Shown: positions 37,811 through 46,284 of the stretch, in pieces
Numbering within the stretch: position 1 is the first letter of the stretch
Layout of the letters: each line of letters starts with the position of its first letter
Assembly: GCA_016709725.1 (NCBI GenBank)
Contig: JADJMG010000030.1
Span: forward strand, 151,617 to 215,616
DNA length: 64,000 nt
Direction: 5' to 3'
Source of the DNA: Bacteroidota bacterium
GTDB lineage: Bacteria > Bacteroidota > Bacteroidia > AKYH767-A > OLB10
Notes under the pieces: generated by a model
What the model was told of the DNA's origin: nothing
The model's input: only the letters and a program-made list of their open reading frames with translations
Databases searched by the model: none
Translations under genes and position numbers: made by a program

Positions 37811-38308
37811 CTAATTTGTATCCCTAACTTTTATAGGTATAAAAATCTCTTCTTCTGAATCTGGATCGTCCTTTTTATACTTCTCACCCATCCATGCAAA
37901 ATGTGGGCGAAGCTCTAATTCAAAGCCGGAAGCAGGTAACCATTCGTTGAATATTTGATTGTAAAAAGCGAAGGCATCACGTGTCAACCCTTTAAAAACA
38001 AAGATGGCATACAGGCCTTCTGGGATCAACAATTTCTCCATTCCCTCGGGGATAACATCAACATTTTCAACTTCAATAGCTGCCCATTTTTCAAATTCAT
38101 TTTGGGGATTAAACTGTCTAAAATAACTGAGTCCATCATAAACTTCTAAAGAAAAAAGAAATGAATTTTTAGCATTTACAATTTCCTTTTTCCGAGGCAT
38201 AAATGATTGCCAAAGAAGGTGCGTTTCATTTTTAGATAGGCTCATCCTTCTGCGCATCCCCACTACTAATTTCGCAGGAAGATTCTCGATTCTAGGTGTA
38301 AGTTTCAT
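37811..38308 (-). CDS. GyrI-like small-molecule-binding domain protein
   Basis: A 165-residue soluble protein of the AraC-effector-binding / GyrI-like fold. It begins MKLTPRIENLPAKLVVGMRRRMSL, the usual start (KLVGxxxxMS), and has FEKWAAIEVENVDVIPEGMEKLLIPEG and FVFKGLTRDAFAFYNQIFNEWLPASGF, followed by RPHFAWMGEKY. There is no DNA-binding domain, so it is a stand-alone ligand-binding protein. Members bind hydrophobic small molecules; the ligand here is unknown. The gene is transcribed alone and is upstream of the terminator at 38355. Confidence 0.85.
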   Translation of the reverse strand: MKLTPRIENLPAKLVVGMRRRMSLSKNETHLLWQSFMPRKKEIVNAKNSFLFSLEVYDGLSYFRQFNPQNEFEKWAAIEVENVDVIPEGMEKLLIPEGLYAIFVFKGLTRDAFAFYNQIFNEWLPASGFELELRPHFAWMGEKYKKDDPDSEEEIFIPIKVRDTN

Positions 38309-38354
38309 TTTTCTTTTGATGGATTTTACAAATTGAATACTTGATCATACAACA

Positions 38355-38391
38355 TAAAAAAGAGGTCAACTAAATAAATAATTGACCTCTT
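38355..38391 (-). terminator. Rho-independent terminator
   Basis: AGAGGTCAA pairs with TTGACCTCT around a loop of about 12 nt, followed on the minus strand by TTTTTT. It lies 28 bp past the stop of the LamG gene at 38419. Confidence 0.7.
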
Positions 38392-38418
38392 TCTTCTCTA
38401 TTTGAATAAATTGAATAT

Positions 38419-39667
38419 TTATTTTCTAAACACTTTAAATAATGTTTGCTGTTGCTTTTCATTGATGATAAGCAATTGATAACTACCAGTGGAAAAACGA
38501 CTGATGTCGAAATCGTATTCTTTCGTAGTACTAATCAATTCTTCGGCGATCATTCTTCCCGACAAGTCCATCAACTGCAAGCGGTAATTATAATTTCCGT
38601 TGGCAATGCGGATATGGATGGTTGAATTCGATGCTGTCGGAAAAACTTGAATTTCTGTTCCTGCAGAAGGATCACTTAATCCAACGGTAGTCACGGCTCT
38701 ACATCCTGAAGTATCATAACATCCACTTTGCAAAACAATCACAGCATAACTTCCAACAGCTGTTGCTGTAAATGATTTATTGGTTGCCCCTGGGATGGGT
38801 GCAAAGCCATTATTACAATCGAGCCATTGATAGGAGATGCCCGTATGATTTGCAGTTAACACAGCACCATTTTGAGTAACGGAAGTGTCCACTAATAAAT
38901 TTGAAAGTGTAAGTTGGATGATAGAATCACAACCAAAAACTGATTGCAAAGTATCATAATAAACACCACCCGCAGTTAAAATTGTTCCATTCCAATTATA
39001 GGGTACATCAGGGCATTTAAATTGAGTACTTGATGTAATTAAAGCCGCTCCATCCACAAAATTGGAATTAGTCCCGGTGAGTGCCATTCCGCCAAAAACT
39101 CCATTTATATTTCCAGCTCCGTCAATTAATGAAGCTTGACTCGTATTATTACCATTCGCTATACCTTGATTGAATTTATAATAAAGTTGCAATCCGTTTG
39201 CTGTTGCGGTATCAATTCCATTGATGTGCATGCACGTAAGTTCGGCAGGTTGCAATGCTCTATTCCATAGACTTACTTCATCAATCTTTCCCTGCAAATA
39301 ATAATGGGTTACTTGATACAATAAATCACCTATATAAAAATCTTCGGTGGCTAATGTAATAAAATCACTTGCTGCTGTAGAATCCGCAATCACACCGTTT
39401 TTATATAAACGAATAAAAGAGCCATCATAGGTGAAAGCAAGGTGGGTCCATGTATTTAGCGTTTAAATTAGGAAATGTAGGAGCTGGATTAGTAGGATAA
39501 ACCCAAGCAGTAAGCGTTAAAGCTGCGGAGCCTGCAATTAGAGAGGAGGCTCCAGGAACGATTACATTATCGTTGATTCCATCGAAGGCTAATGCATTAT
39601 TTTGCGCCTGAATATTAGAGTAGAATAGCGCAGTAAGTAAACATACTATTCCATAGAATTTTTTCAT
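38419..39667 (-). CDS. LamG-domain T9SS cargo protein, broken by a +1 frameshift
   Basis: One gene split into 39667-39425 and 39393-38419. The first frame has the signal peptide MKKFYGIVCLLTALFYSNIQA and the start of a LamG/concanavalin domain (NALAFDGINDNVIVPG, LTAWVYPTNPA). The second completes it (LQGKIDEVSLWNRALQPAE) after the joint, which would read NANTWTHLAFTYDGS. It ends with a PKD/Ig-like segment (SYQWLDCNNGFAPIPGAT) and a T9SS type A domain (VFPTASNSTIH, LSGRMI, GSYQLLI). The joint is at TTT 39455-39457 (minus-strand AAA), where one base too many is present. The intact product would be about 415 residues, likely binding carbohydrate. It is followed by a terminator. Confidence 0.8.
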
Positions 39668-39804
39668 ATGATGATTTATTAATTGAATGGTAAAAATAGA
39701 TTATTTTCATATCAATTCCACGAAAAACATATCACTACTATAAGGGATTAAAAAAAACCAACCTATATAATGAAACTTACTTACTGAATAAAACGGTAAA
39801 TGGA

Positions 39805-40872
39805 CTATTGGACTACCACTTTTCCAGTATGGAATAGCTGTCTATTATAAATTTTCACCAAATAAATTCCTTTTGATACCATTCCCAAATCAAGATTGGA
39901 TTTGAGATTGGAGATTGAAGATTTGGAAATCAATTCCCCTTGCATGTTATAAATTTCTAGGCTGGTTGGACTTGATAAGTCGAAGCCACTCATCTCAATT
40001 TGAAATTTACCACTCGTAGGATTTGGGGAAATCAATACACTCGCTTTCTTATCATCAATTTCTTTTACAGGAGTAAAGGTGTTGCAATTTAGTGGAAGTG
40101 GAAAAGGACATTGGCCTGGGGTTCCAAATTGATCCCAGTAACACCAATTATCAATCCCAAGATACTCTACCGAGCAATCGGAATTCACTTTAAACTTCCA
40201 ATTTCGATAAGCATCGCATCCATCGAAACAGTCGGCATATTCAAAATAAAAATCATAAAATCTTGTGTTGCCTGAAGTAGTGTATGTAATTTTCCCAGCA
40301 ACACCCACATAACTATTTTGCTCAACCATTAATACTCCGGGCACCATTTCAAGGCTATCCATGAGTGCGTAAATATTCCATGATGAATCCACTGATAACA
40401 CGGCATAGTTGCCAATGGTCCAATTATAAAACTGGTTGATTGATAAGTTATACTTGGAAAGTAAAGTGTCCATCTGTGGATCACCTGTAATCGTCACTAA
40501 ATTTTGCCATGCATTTGTCCATGAATAAGTAGTATCTACTTTAACAAGAAAACCATCATAACCACCAAAACCATCAAACGGATTTAAATTATGTACACAA
40601 TACAAATTAAAAACAGAATCTCTTTCAGGTAATGAGGTAGCGTTAAAAATAGCAGCCAATCCCTCTGCAATGGTATCGATATGTGCTTGCGGTATTCTTA
40701 CTAAAATGGTATCGGGACTTTGCAGTTGAAAAAGTCGCAACGCCGCTAATTGAGCGATGTCTCTTTTATATTCTTGCGCCAACAAAGGTGGAATCACACA
40801 ACTTGATTGAGTTTGTGCTAGGCTACCATAAAAGACAGAAACTAACATCATTAAAATAAGTCCTTTTTTCAT
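39805..40872 (-). CDS. T9SS cargo protein of unknown function
   Basis: A 355-residue secreted protein with signal peptide MKKGLILMMLVSVFYGSLAQ. I do not recognise the central ~220 residues. They contain an acidic and aromatic region with cysteines (CFDGCDAYRNWKFKV, CSVEYLGIDNWCYWDQFG), probably disulphide-bonded. A segment before it (TILVRIPQAHIDTIAEGLAAIFN) is helical. A T9SS type A domain ends it (LISPNPTSGKF, NMQGELI, GIYLVKI). It lies 112 bp downstream of the anti-sigma-like gene and might be read as the last gene of that unit, but the gap is large and I see no coupling. Confidence 0.8.
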   Translation of the reverse strand: MKKGLILMMLVSVFYGSLAQTQSSCVIPPLLAQEYKRDIAQLAALRLFQLQSPDTILVRIPQAHIDTIAEGLAAIFNATSLPERDSVFNLYCVHNLNPFDGFGGYDGFLVKVDTTYSWTNAWQNLVTITGDPQMDTLLSKYNLSINQFYNWTIGNYAVLSVDSSWNIYALMDSLEMVPGVLMVEQNSYVGVAGKITYTTSGNTRFYDFYFEYADCFDGCDAYRNWKFKVNSDCSVEYLGIDNWCYWDQFGTPGQCPFPLPLNCNTFTPVKEIDDKKASVLISPNPTSGKFQIEMSGFDLSSPTSLEIYNMQGELISKSSISNLKSNLDLGMVSKGIYLVKIYNRQLFHTGKVVVQ

Positions 40873-40984
40873 TACGTAATTTATAAATTGCTAAACTTTA
40901 AAATTCATTTTACTTGAATCTCAATAAAAGATGAACCTCTCCTTAAAGTGATAAGTGTCTGGATCAATATTCTTTTTATAAAAC

Positions 40985-42448
40985 TCAAGGAATCATATAC
41001 AACAAACCAACGCTTATTCCATGGCGTTGATAACGCTGTTTTTCCTTTGCCCCGGCTTCCATTTTTGTAATTGAATATTGAGAAGAAGGTCGCAACAAGA
41101 GTCGACATCGGGTATTCAGTAAATAACTAATTTCAATCCCCGCTCTTGCATTCAACGTAAATAGGTGCTTATTATATTTCTTGATGGAGGTATATCCACT
41201 CTCATCTTCCTTCAAATAATAACCTGACGATTGCACCACTACCCCCGGAGCAATTCCTGCAGCGACACCCAGACCCCAACGTTTTAATCGAACTTGATAT
41301 AGCACTTCTAAAGGCAACTCCACAACATACCAACGATTGATGCCATTTGCATTTCGGATACTCGAATTATAATGTGTTCCGTTCAATGTATCGGTAACGG
41401 TTACCTTCACGCTATCCAATACCACGTGATTCGTAGTATTTAAAAATAACATTCCCCAGATATAGGCGCTATCGGTATCGGTCACAATGTAATTATTCGG
41501 CTGCCAAACTTCTTGTTGATTATAATACTCTCCATTCGCATATGGCGAATATTTTACTTGTTCTCCAATCACAGAAAATTCAAATCCGCCACGGAAATCC
41601 CAATTACGAACTGATTTTGATAATTGCAATCCACCAAAAGGAAGTATGGTGGGCAATTCCTCTTTCTCACGGCGAAGCAGATACGAAGAATTCGATTTTC
41701 CACTTAATTCCTTTTGTACTCCGTTAATACCACCGTAAACGAGAACATCCCATTTGGCTTTCTTTTTTGTTTCTAAAGATGGACGATTGTCAGGAAGCAA
41801 ATAAATTTCTTCTTTCTCTTTTCCCTTCCACTTTAACATGGGCATGGATGCTATGAAGTCAGCATCAGAAAAATTCAATCCAGATTGTGCGATCGGCGAA
41901 TTCTCGGTTGAAACATTTAATTCTTTATCCTCCCCATTTGCATTTTGTACTGTTGGTATTGTACTCTCTTGTTCCGATGGTACATTCGCTTGGGAAGAAG
42001 AATTTACTTCGGCACGAACCACTTGTTGTGTAGGATTCGTCATACTACGATTCACTTTCGTTGGTGAAACCGGAACAATTTCATTCGTGTTGGCTACGGT
42101 TTTATCCTGGTGTAAGATGGGTGAATGCGTTTCTAATGGCGTTTGTGTGTTATTAGTCTTTACTTTATTCTCGTTAGATGGTACTACGGTTTCAGTTTCA
42201 TTTGTTGTTTCATTTCTTTTTACAATCGAGGAATTATTTTCCTTTTCAGTTTTAGTAGGAACATTATTCTCCAAATAATTTTCTTTTCTTGAGTTCACTA
42301 AAAACACACTTACCAATCCAAGAATGACTACTCCCAACCATACAACGGCTCTTCGACGACGTTTCGCCGTATAGTGTTGTTCCAAAAGCTTCTCTGCTTC
42401 CGGCCAATATTGTTCTGGATCCATTTGATCCATTTTCGATTCTTTCAT
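40985..42448 (-). CDS. Membrane-anchored anti-sigma-like protein with outer-membrane beta-barrel-like C-terminus
   Basis: A 487-residue protein. Residues 1-34 are charged and cytoplasmic (PEQYWPEAEKLLEQHYTAKRRRR), residues 35-52 are a single membrane helix (VVWLGVVILGLVSVFLV), and residues 53-205 are a Thr/Glu/Asn/Lys-rich disordered linker. The rest reads like an outer-membrane beta-barrel domain: alternating aromatic strands such as WDFRGGFEFSVIGEQV, WGLGVAAGIAPGVVV and CRLLLRPSSQYSI. Its ATG overlaps the ECF sigma stop (ATGA), the classic arrangement for a cognate anti-sigma factor. No zinc-binding anti-sigma motif is seen. It could sequester the sigma factor and signal from the envelope; this is inferred from position and topology. 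Confidence 0.75.
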   Translation of the reverse strand: MKESKMDQMDPEQYWPEAEKLLEQHYTAKRRRRAVVWLGVVILGLVSVFLVNSRKENYLENNVPTKTEKENNSSIVKRNETTNETETVVPSNENKVKTNNTQTPLETHSPILHQDKTVANTNEIVPVSPTKVNRSMTNPTQQVVRAEVNSSSQANVPSEQESTIPTVQNANGEDKELNVSTENSPIAQSGLNFSDADFIASMPMLKWKGKEKEEIYLLPDNRPSLETKKKAKWDVLVYGGINGVQKELSGKSNSSYLLRREKEELPTILPFGGLQLSKSVRNWDFRGGFEFSVIGEQVKYSPYANGEYYNQQEVWQPNNYIVTDTDSAYIWGMLFLNTTNHVVLDSVKVTVTDTLNGTHYNSSIRNANGINRWYVVELPLEVLYQVRLKRWGLGVAAGIAPGVVVQSSGYYLKEDESGYTSIKKYNKHLFTLNARAGIEISYLLNTRCRLLLRPSSQYSITKMEAGAKEKQRYQRHGISVGLLYMIP

Positions 42449-43023
42449 TGCATTTGTGGTTTATTCCATTCAGCAGATTTTTTCACTTCGGTCAGCATCT
42501 CTTGTAATTTTTTTCGCGCTTTAAAGAGATGTGCTTTTGAAGTTCCGGTACTGATGCCAAGCATATTGGCGATTTCATCGTGTTTAAATCCATCTACTGC
42601 ATACAGATTAAACACAGTTTTACACATGGGCGGAAGTTGTTCGATGGCCTGTTGAATTTCTTCCTTGTCATATTTTAAATCCACATCACTTTGTAATGGA
42701 TGGATGTCTTCAGGCATTTCTTCACGCAAGCTGATCAGATCCTGATAACGTTTTTGCTTTCTGAACTCATCAATAATATAATTAACACTTACTTTTCGCA
42801 TCCATTGTTCATAAGGTACATGCTGATGTTTTTTAAGATAATCAGTCATGTTGACGATCAGTCGAAAAAATATCATATTTAAAGCAGACATTCGATCGTC
42901 CTTATTAATATAATATCGATTACAAATTGAGTACATAATCGGAAAGCACATCACGTACAAATCGTGATGTGCTTTCCGGTCATCGCGCCGGCATTGCTCT
43001 AGTAGCTCAGGTGCAGGACGCAT
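42445..43023 (-). CDS. ECF-family RNA polymerase sigma factor
   Basis: A 192-residue sigma-70 family factor of the extracytoplasmic-function type. Region 2 is at about residues 30-95 (NMIFFRLIVNMTDYLKK, VPYEQWMRKVSVNYIIDEFRKQK) and region 4 at about 125-180 (IEQLPPMCKTVFNLYAVDGFKHDEIANMLGIS, then TSKAHLFKARKKLQEML), with the expected helix-turn-helix. The GTSKAHLFKARKKLQ stretch places it near the Bacteroidota ECF groups. It lies 26 bp after a PKD surface-protein gene and overlaps the anti-sigma-like gene by 4 bp. It would redirect RNA polymerase to an envelope-related regulon; its target promoters are not evident. Confidence 0.9.
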   Translation of the reverse strand: MRPAPELLEQCRRDDRKAHHDLYVMCFPIMYSICNRYYINKDDRMSALNMIFFRLIVNMTDYLKKHQHVPYEQWMRKVSVNYIIDEFRKQKRYQDLISLREEMPEDIHPLQSDVDLKYDKEEIQQAIEQLPPMCKTVFNLYAVDGFKHDEIANMLGISTGTSKAHLFKARKKLQEMLTEVKKSAEWNKPQMQ

Positions 43024-43049
43024 GGTGAGGCCTTTTCAGGCAGTGGGAA

Positions 43050-45185
43050 TTACTGCTTAACAAAAGGTTTTGCTTCCATGCTTCCATTCGCATTCTGAAC
43101 TTGAAGGAGATAGAATCCGGGTGACAATGTAGCGACCTCAATGGAGTTAACATCACGCGTCAGACTTCCATTCAATACGGTACGCCCATCTACCGAAACT
43201 ACTTTATAAGACAGCTCATTGCTTACTTCTGCCGACCATTTTACGGTCAAAGTACTCTGTGCAGGATTAGGGAATAGCTGTGCATTGGTAGGTGTTACAT
43301 CATCAATACCACTTGTAACCGTTGCAGGAGAATAAATATTCAATACAAATCCTGAACTTGAACTACGGTATATAATATTTCCTAAAGAGTCTACATGAAG
43401 TGTGTCACAATACGTATCTGAACATCCAAAGAAATCAGAAACCGTTAAACAAACTATATACATTCCGGTGCTAGCATATTGATGACTTGGATAAGCACCA
43501 CTTACTAACGGTGATCCATCACCGAAATCCCAACTAAAATTCAAATTCGTACCATTACTTAAGTTTACTCCCACTAAATTGAAAGGACTCAGTTGAGTGA
43601 ACACAAAAAAGGCATTACATCCAATAGGGTTATTGATGGTAGTATCAATCACAATAGAATCGCAATAAGTAGATGTACATCCAAATGTGCTAACCACTAA
43701 ACAAACCACATAAGTTCCAGGAGCACTGTACTGATGATTTGGGAATTGCAAGGTACTTGAATTTCCATCTCCAAAACTCCAAGCATAATTAATTGGATTT
43801 GGTAGTGGCGGAACATTAGGAGGATTCACGGTAGATTGATCGATGAAATATGCATTTAATCCAAGACTTACTGATACGAAATTCGCTTGACAAAATGGAT
43901 TACTACCACTTATATTCACAGGTTGACAAGTAACACAAACAATGGCGCCTTGAAAACCAATACTCAAACAAGCATTATAACTTCCTGGAGCAGTATATAC
44001 ATGGGTTACTGTTTGTCCTGTAATTACTGGTGAACCATCACCAAAGTCCCAGTAATAAACACTTCCTGCTGGAGCACTGGCCGCAGTAAAAACAGTAGGT
44101 GAACCAAATGTTCCACCACCGCTATAGGTAAAGCTACAATTAGAGCCAGTACCTACCACAACAGAATCACAGTAAGTACAAACCGTTAATCCGGTAACAA
44201 AATCTATTTCATTCATGCAAACTGTGTAAACACCGGGCGCATTATATGTATGTGAAGAAAATTGTCCTGTGCCTGAAGTACCATCTCCATACGTCCAGTT
44301 AATAATATTATTTACAAACACACCCCAAGCATTAAAATACATTTGAGATGAATTTACACTATCAGGAAAAGCAGCGAAACTACAACTCGGAGGTGTAAGC
44401 GTTACCGTAATATTTTGACAGGTTACACAAGTATCAAGTAAGGTATAAGAAGTCATACAAACGGTATAAGTTCCCGAAGCTGAATATGTATGTGAAACAC
44501 TAGGTCCAGCTCCAATAGTACCATCACCAAAATCCCATATAAGATTTGGATTTACACCTGCTGATCCAACAAAATTATAAGTACCCGGTGCTGTTACTGG
44601 ATTTGGTTGGCCGTAAGATATGCTACATGTAGATCCTGCTTGCGTAGAAACATTCGTGGTTGCTGAACAAATCACATTTCCACTACTATCTAATTCCGTC
44701 ATGGTAACGGTGTAATTACCTACCCCATTATAAGGATGAGTAACGGTTTGTCCATTACCCGAAGTACCATCTCCAAAACTCCATATCACATTAGAATTAG
44801 GATTGGACCCATTAGCTGTAAAAGCAAATGAAGTTCCCGTTTGTGTGTAGGAAATCGTGCAAGAACTAATAAGAGTTGTATCACAATATGTACAAACAGG
44901 ACCCGTCATAGAATCAATAATGCTCATACAAATAATATACATTCCAGGATTTGCATAAACATGAGTGATAGGAACATCACCAGCATGGATAACTGTTCCA
45001 TCATCAAAATTCCATTGAACATAATACTGTGGTGTTACCATACCGACTGGTGGCGTAACAATCACCGTATTATTTGCTAAAGTATTCACGCTCCAAATAC
45101 AATTTTGGGCTTGGGCACCGATGCTAAGGAACAATGCCAGAAGAAGGGAGTAAACTAATTTCATTTTATTGGTTTTTGTGTTCAA
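43050..45185 (-). CDS. T9SS-exported surface protein with seven cysteine-rich PKD repeats
   Basis: A 711-residue secreted protein (signal peptide MKLVYSLLLALFLSIGAQA, starting six residues after the open-frame start). Seven PKD repeats have W-x-F/Y-x-D-G followed by H-x-Y...G-x-Y-x-V-C, the same cysteine pattern as the nine-repeat paralogue at 3542 (C-x-x-C or C-x(3,4)-C after the CLT/CMT strand). The T9SS type A domain is LFPNPAQST, VDGRTVL, GFYLLQV. Unlike the paralogue it lies 26 bp upstream of an ECF sigma gene, so it is probably the first gene of a three-gene unit. Adhesion or stalk function is inferred from the domain type. Confidence 0.9.
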   Translation of the reverse strand: MNTKTNKMKLVYSLLLALFLSIGAQAQNCIWSVNTLANNTVIVTPPVGMVTPQYYVQWNFDDGTVIHAGDVPITHVYANPGMYIICMSIIDSMTGPVCTYCDTTLISSCTISYTQTGTSFAFTANGSNPNSNVIWSFGDGTSGNGQTVTHPYNGVGNYTVTMTELDSSGNVICSATTNVSTQAGSTCSISYGQPNPVTAPGTYNFVGSAGVNPNLIWDFGDGTIGAGPSVSHTYSASGTYTVCMTSYTLLDTCVTCQNITVTLTPPSCSFAAFPDSVNSSQMYFNAWGVFVNNIINWTYGDGTSGTGQFSSHTYNAPGVYTVCMNEIDFVTGLTVCTYCDSVVVGTGSNCSFTYSGGGTFGSPTVFTAASAPAGSVYYWDFGDGSPVITGQTVTHVYTAPGSYNACLSIGFQGAIVCVTCQPVNISGSNPFCQANFVSVSLGLNAYFIDQSTVNPPNVPPLPNPINYAWSFGDGNSSTLQFPNHQYSAPGTYVVCLVVSTFGCTSTYCDSIVIDTTINNPIGCNAFFVFTQLSPFNLVGVNLSNGTNLNFSWDFGDGSPLVSGAYPSHQYASTGMYIVCLTVSDFFGCSDTYCDTLHVDSLGNIIYRSSSSGFVLNIYSPATVTSGIDDVTPTNAQLFPNPAQSTLTVKWSAEVSNELSYKVVSVDGRTVLNGSLTRDVNSIEVATLSPGFYLLQVQNANGSMEAKPFVKQ

Positions 45186-45270
45186 TTAGGGATCACGAAT
45201 GCCATCCTCTTTTGGTTTACTTGAATTTGAATTAAATTTAAATTTCGGAAATTTTCCTTAATAAATGACA

Positions 45271-45306
45271 AAAAAAGGGGCTTTTTATTGAAAAAAGCCC
45301 CTTTTT
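45271..45306 (-). terminator. Strong Rho-independent terminator
   Basis: AAAAAAGGGGCTTTTT pairs with AAAAAAGCCCCTTTTT around a short ATTG loop. It works on both strands by sequence but serves the DUF1761 gene, whose stop is 18 bp away on the minus side, and isolates it from the PKD-sigma unit. Confidence 0.9.
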
Positions 45307-45323
45307 ATATGATCATTTCTTGA

Positions 45324-45830
45324 TTAAGCGATTCCCCATTGGCAAATAATGCCACCCATGATGGTCATGCAAACGGTCCAGAATCCTACATTAATTAATA
45401 TATACTTCGTACTTTTTCTTTCATACAATGCATTGGTTCCAATTAATGGTAACGCTAAAAATATTCCCGCAATAATACCATGAAAGGCACCATGCTTAAA
45501 GGTTCGAAAGTTATTTCCATACGTTTCCATTGACGTTTGAAACCACTGTGCGGCAGCAGAAGTGGTATCGCCAGGCTTCATATCATCAGCTACCAATGAA
45601 AACAAACTCATTTGATGGATTACCATAGGCATCATGCTAAATGCCAACAACAATGAGAATATAAAAGACACAATAAAAATTTTCGCCATGGGCGGATTCT
45701 TTTTTTTGTCTTCGGTGATTTCGGCAGCAGCCATCCAAGCGGTTCCAAATACTTTTGGATGGTACCAAATGAAACCCATTACCATTGGAACTAATGCAGC
45801 CAATAGAATTACTAAGAAGTTAATTTCCAT
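45324..45830 (-). CDS. DUF1761 family membrane protein
   Basis: A 168-residue integral membrane protein with four helices (LVILLAALVPMVMGFIWY, IFIVSFIFSLLLAFSMM, FHGIIAGIFLALPLIGTN, INVGFWTVCMTIMGGIIC). The conserved DUF1761 signature is MGFIWYHPKVFGTAWM at the first helix. The function of the family is not known. The gene is monocistronic: a putative promoter lies upstream and a strong terminator downstream. Confidence 0.85.
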   Translation of the reverse strand: MEINFLVILLAALVPMVMGFIWYHPKVFGTAWMAAAEITEDKKKNPPMAKIFIVSFIFSLLLAFSMMPMVIHQMSLFSLVADDMKPGDTTSAAAQWFQTSMETYGNNFRTFKHGAFHGIIAGIFLALPLIGTNALYERKSTKYILINVGFWTVCMTIMGGIICQWGIA

Positions 45831-45856
45831 GATTTTTTTTATTTTTTAAGATGGGT

Positions 45857-45888
45857 GAAAAATAGTTTTAATCTACCAATTAAACAAA
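45857..45888 (-). promoter_or_regulatory. Possible Bacteroidota-type promoter of the DUF1761 gene
   Basis: Minus strand TTTG, a 20-nt spacer, then TATTTTTC, one base off the TAnnTTTG -7 consensus, about 27 nt upstream of the start codon. Confidence 0.4.
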
Positions 45889-45981
45889 TACCACTTCGGT
45901 CTAGGCCTTCGTGTTATGCAGTCTTGCGCCTGTATTGCCCTTCGCAGTGCGCAGTCCAATGTCATTAAGTTAAGAATCAAG

Positions 45982-46095
45982 ATGCCGAAGGCATCACATG
46001 TTTATAGAATAAAGGAACGCAAAAACATACGACCCCATCGGGGTCGAACAACAACAAACTACATTTTTCTATAAACATTGGACCCATTCTGGGTC
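45982..46095. repeat. Compound inverted-repeat element in a 450-bp gene-free region
   Basis: The spacer 45831-46284 has no gene. Inside it a 12-bp inverted repeat (ATGTTTATAGAA at 45998-46009 and TTCTATAAACAT at 46067-46078) flanks the perfect palindrome-like hairpin CGACCCCATCGGGGTCG (46030-46046). Two more short hairpins bracket it: ATGCCGAAGGCAT (45982-45994) and GACCCATTCTGGGTC (46081-46095). It could be a mobile repeat or a structured transcript. Confidence 0.65.
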
Positions 46096-46284
46096 TAAAT
46101 CTCTTTACTTAATTTCAATGGTACGCAGTCTTGCTTAGGTTTTGATATTGGTTGAACACCAAACTGCATCGTTTATGTATATACAGCACACAAATTGTGT
46201 TGATTTGAGTCTATAAATGCTTTTTTCAACGAAATGAAACTTAATCGAATAGCTTTCGTAAAATCCCGCAAAAAATAACTTGTG

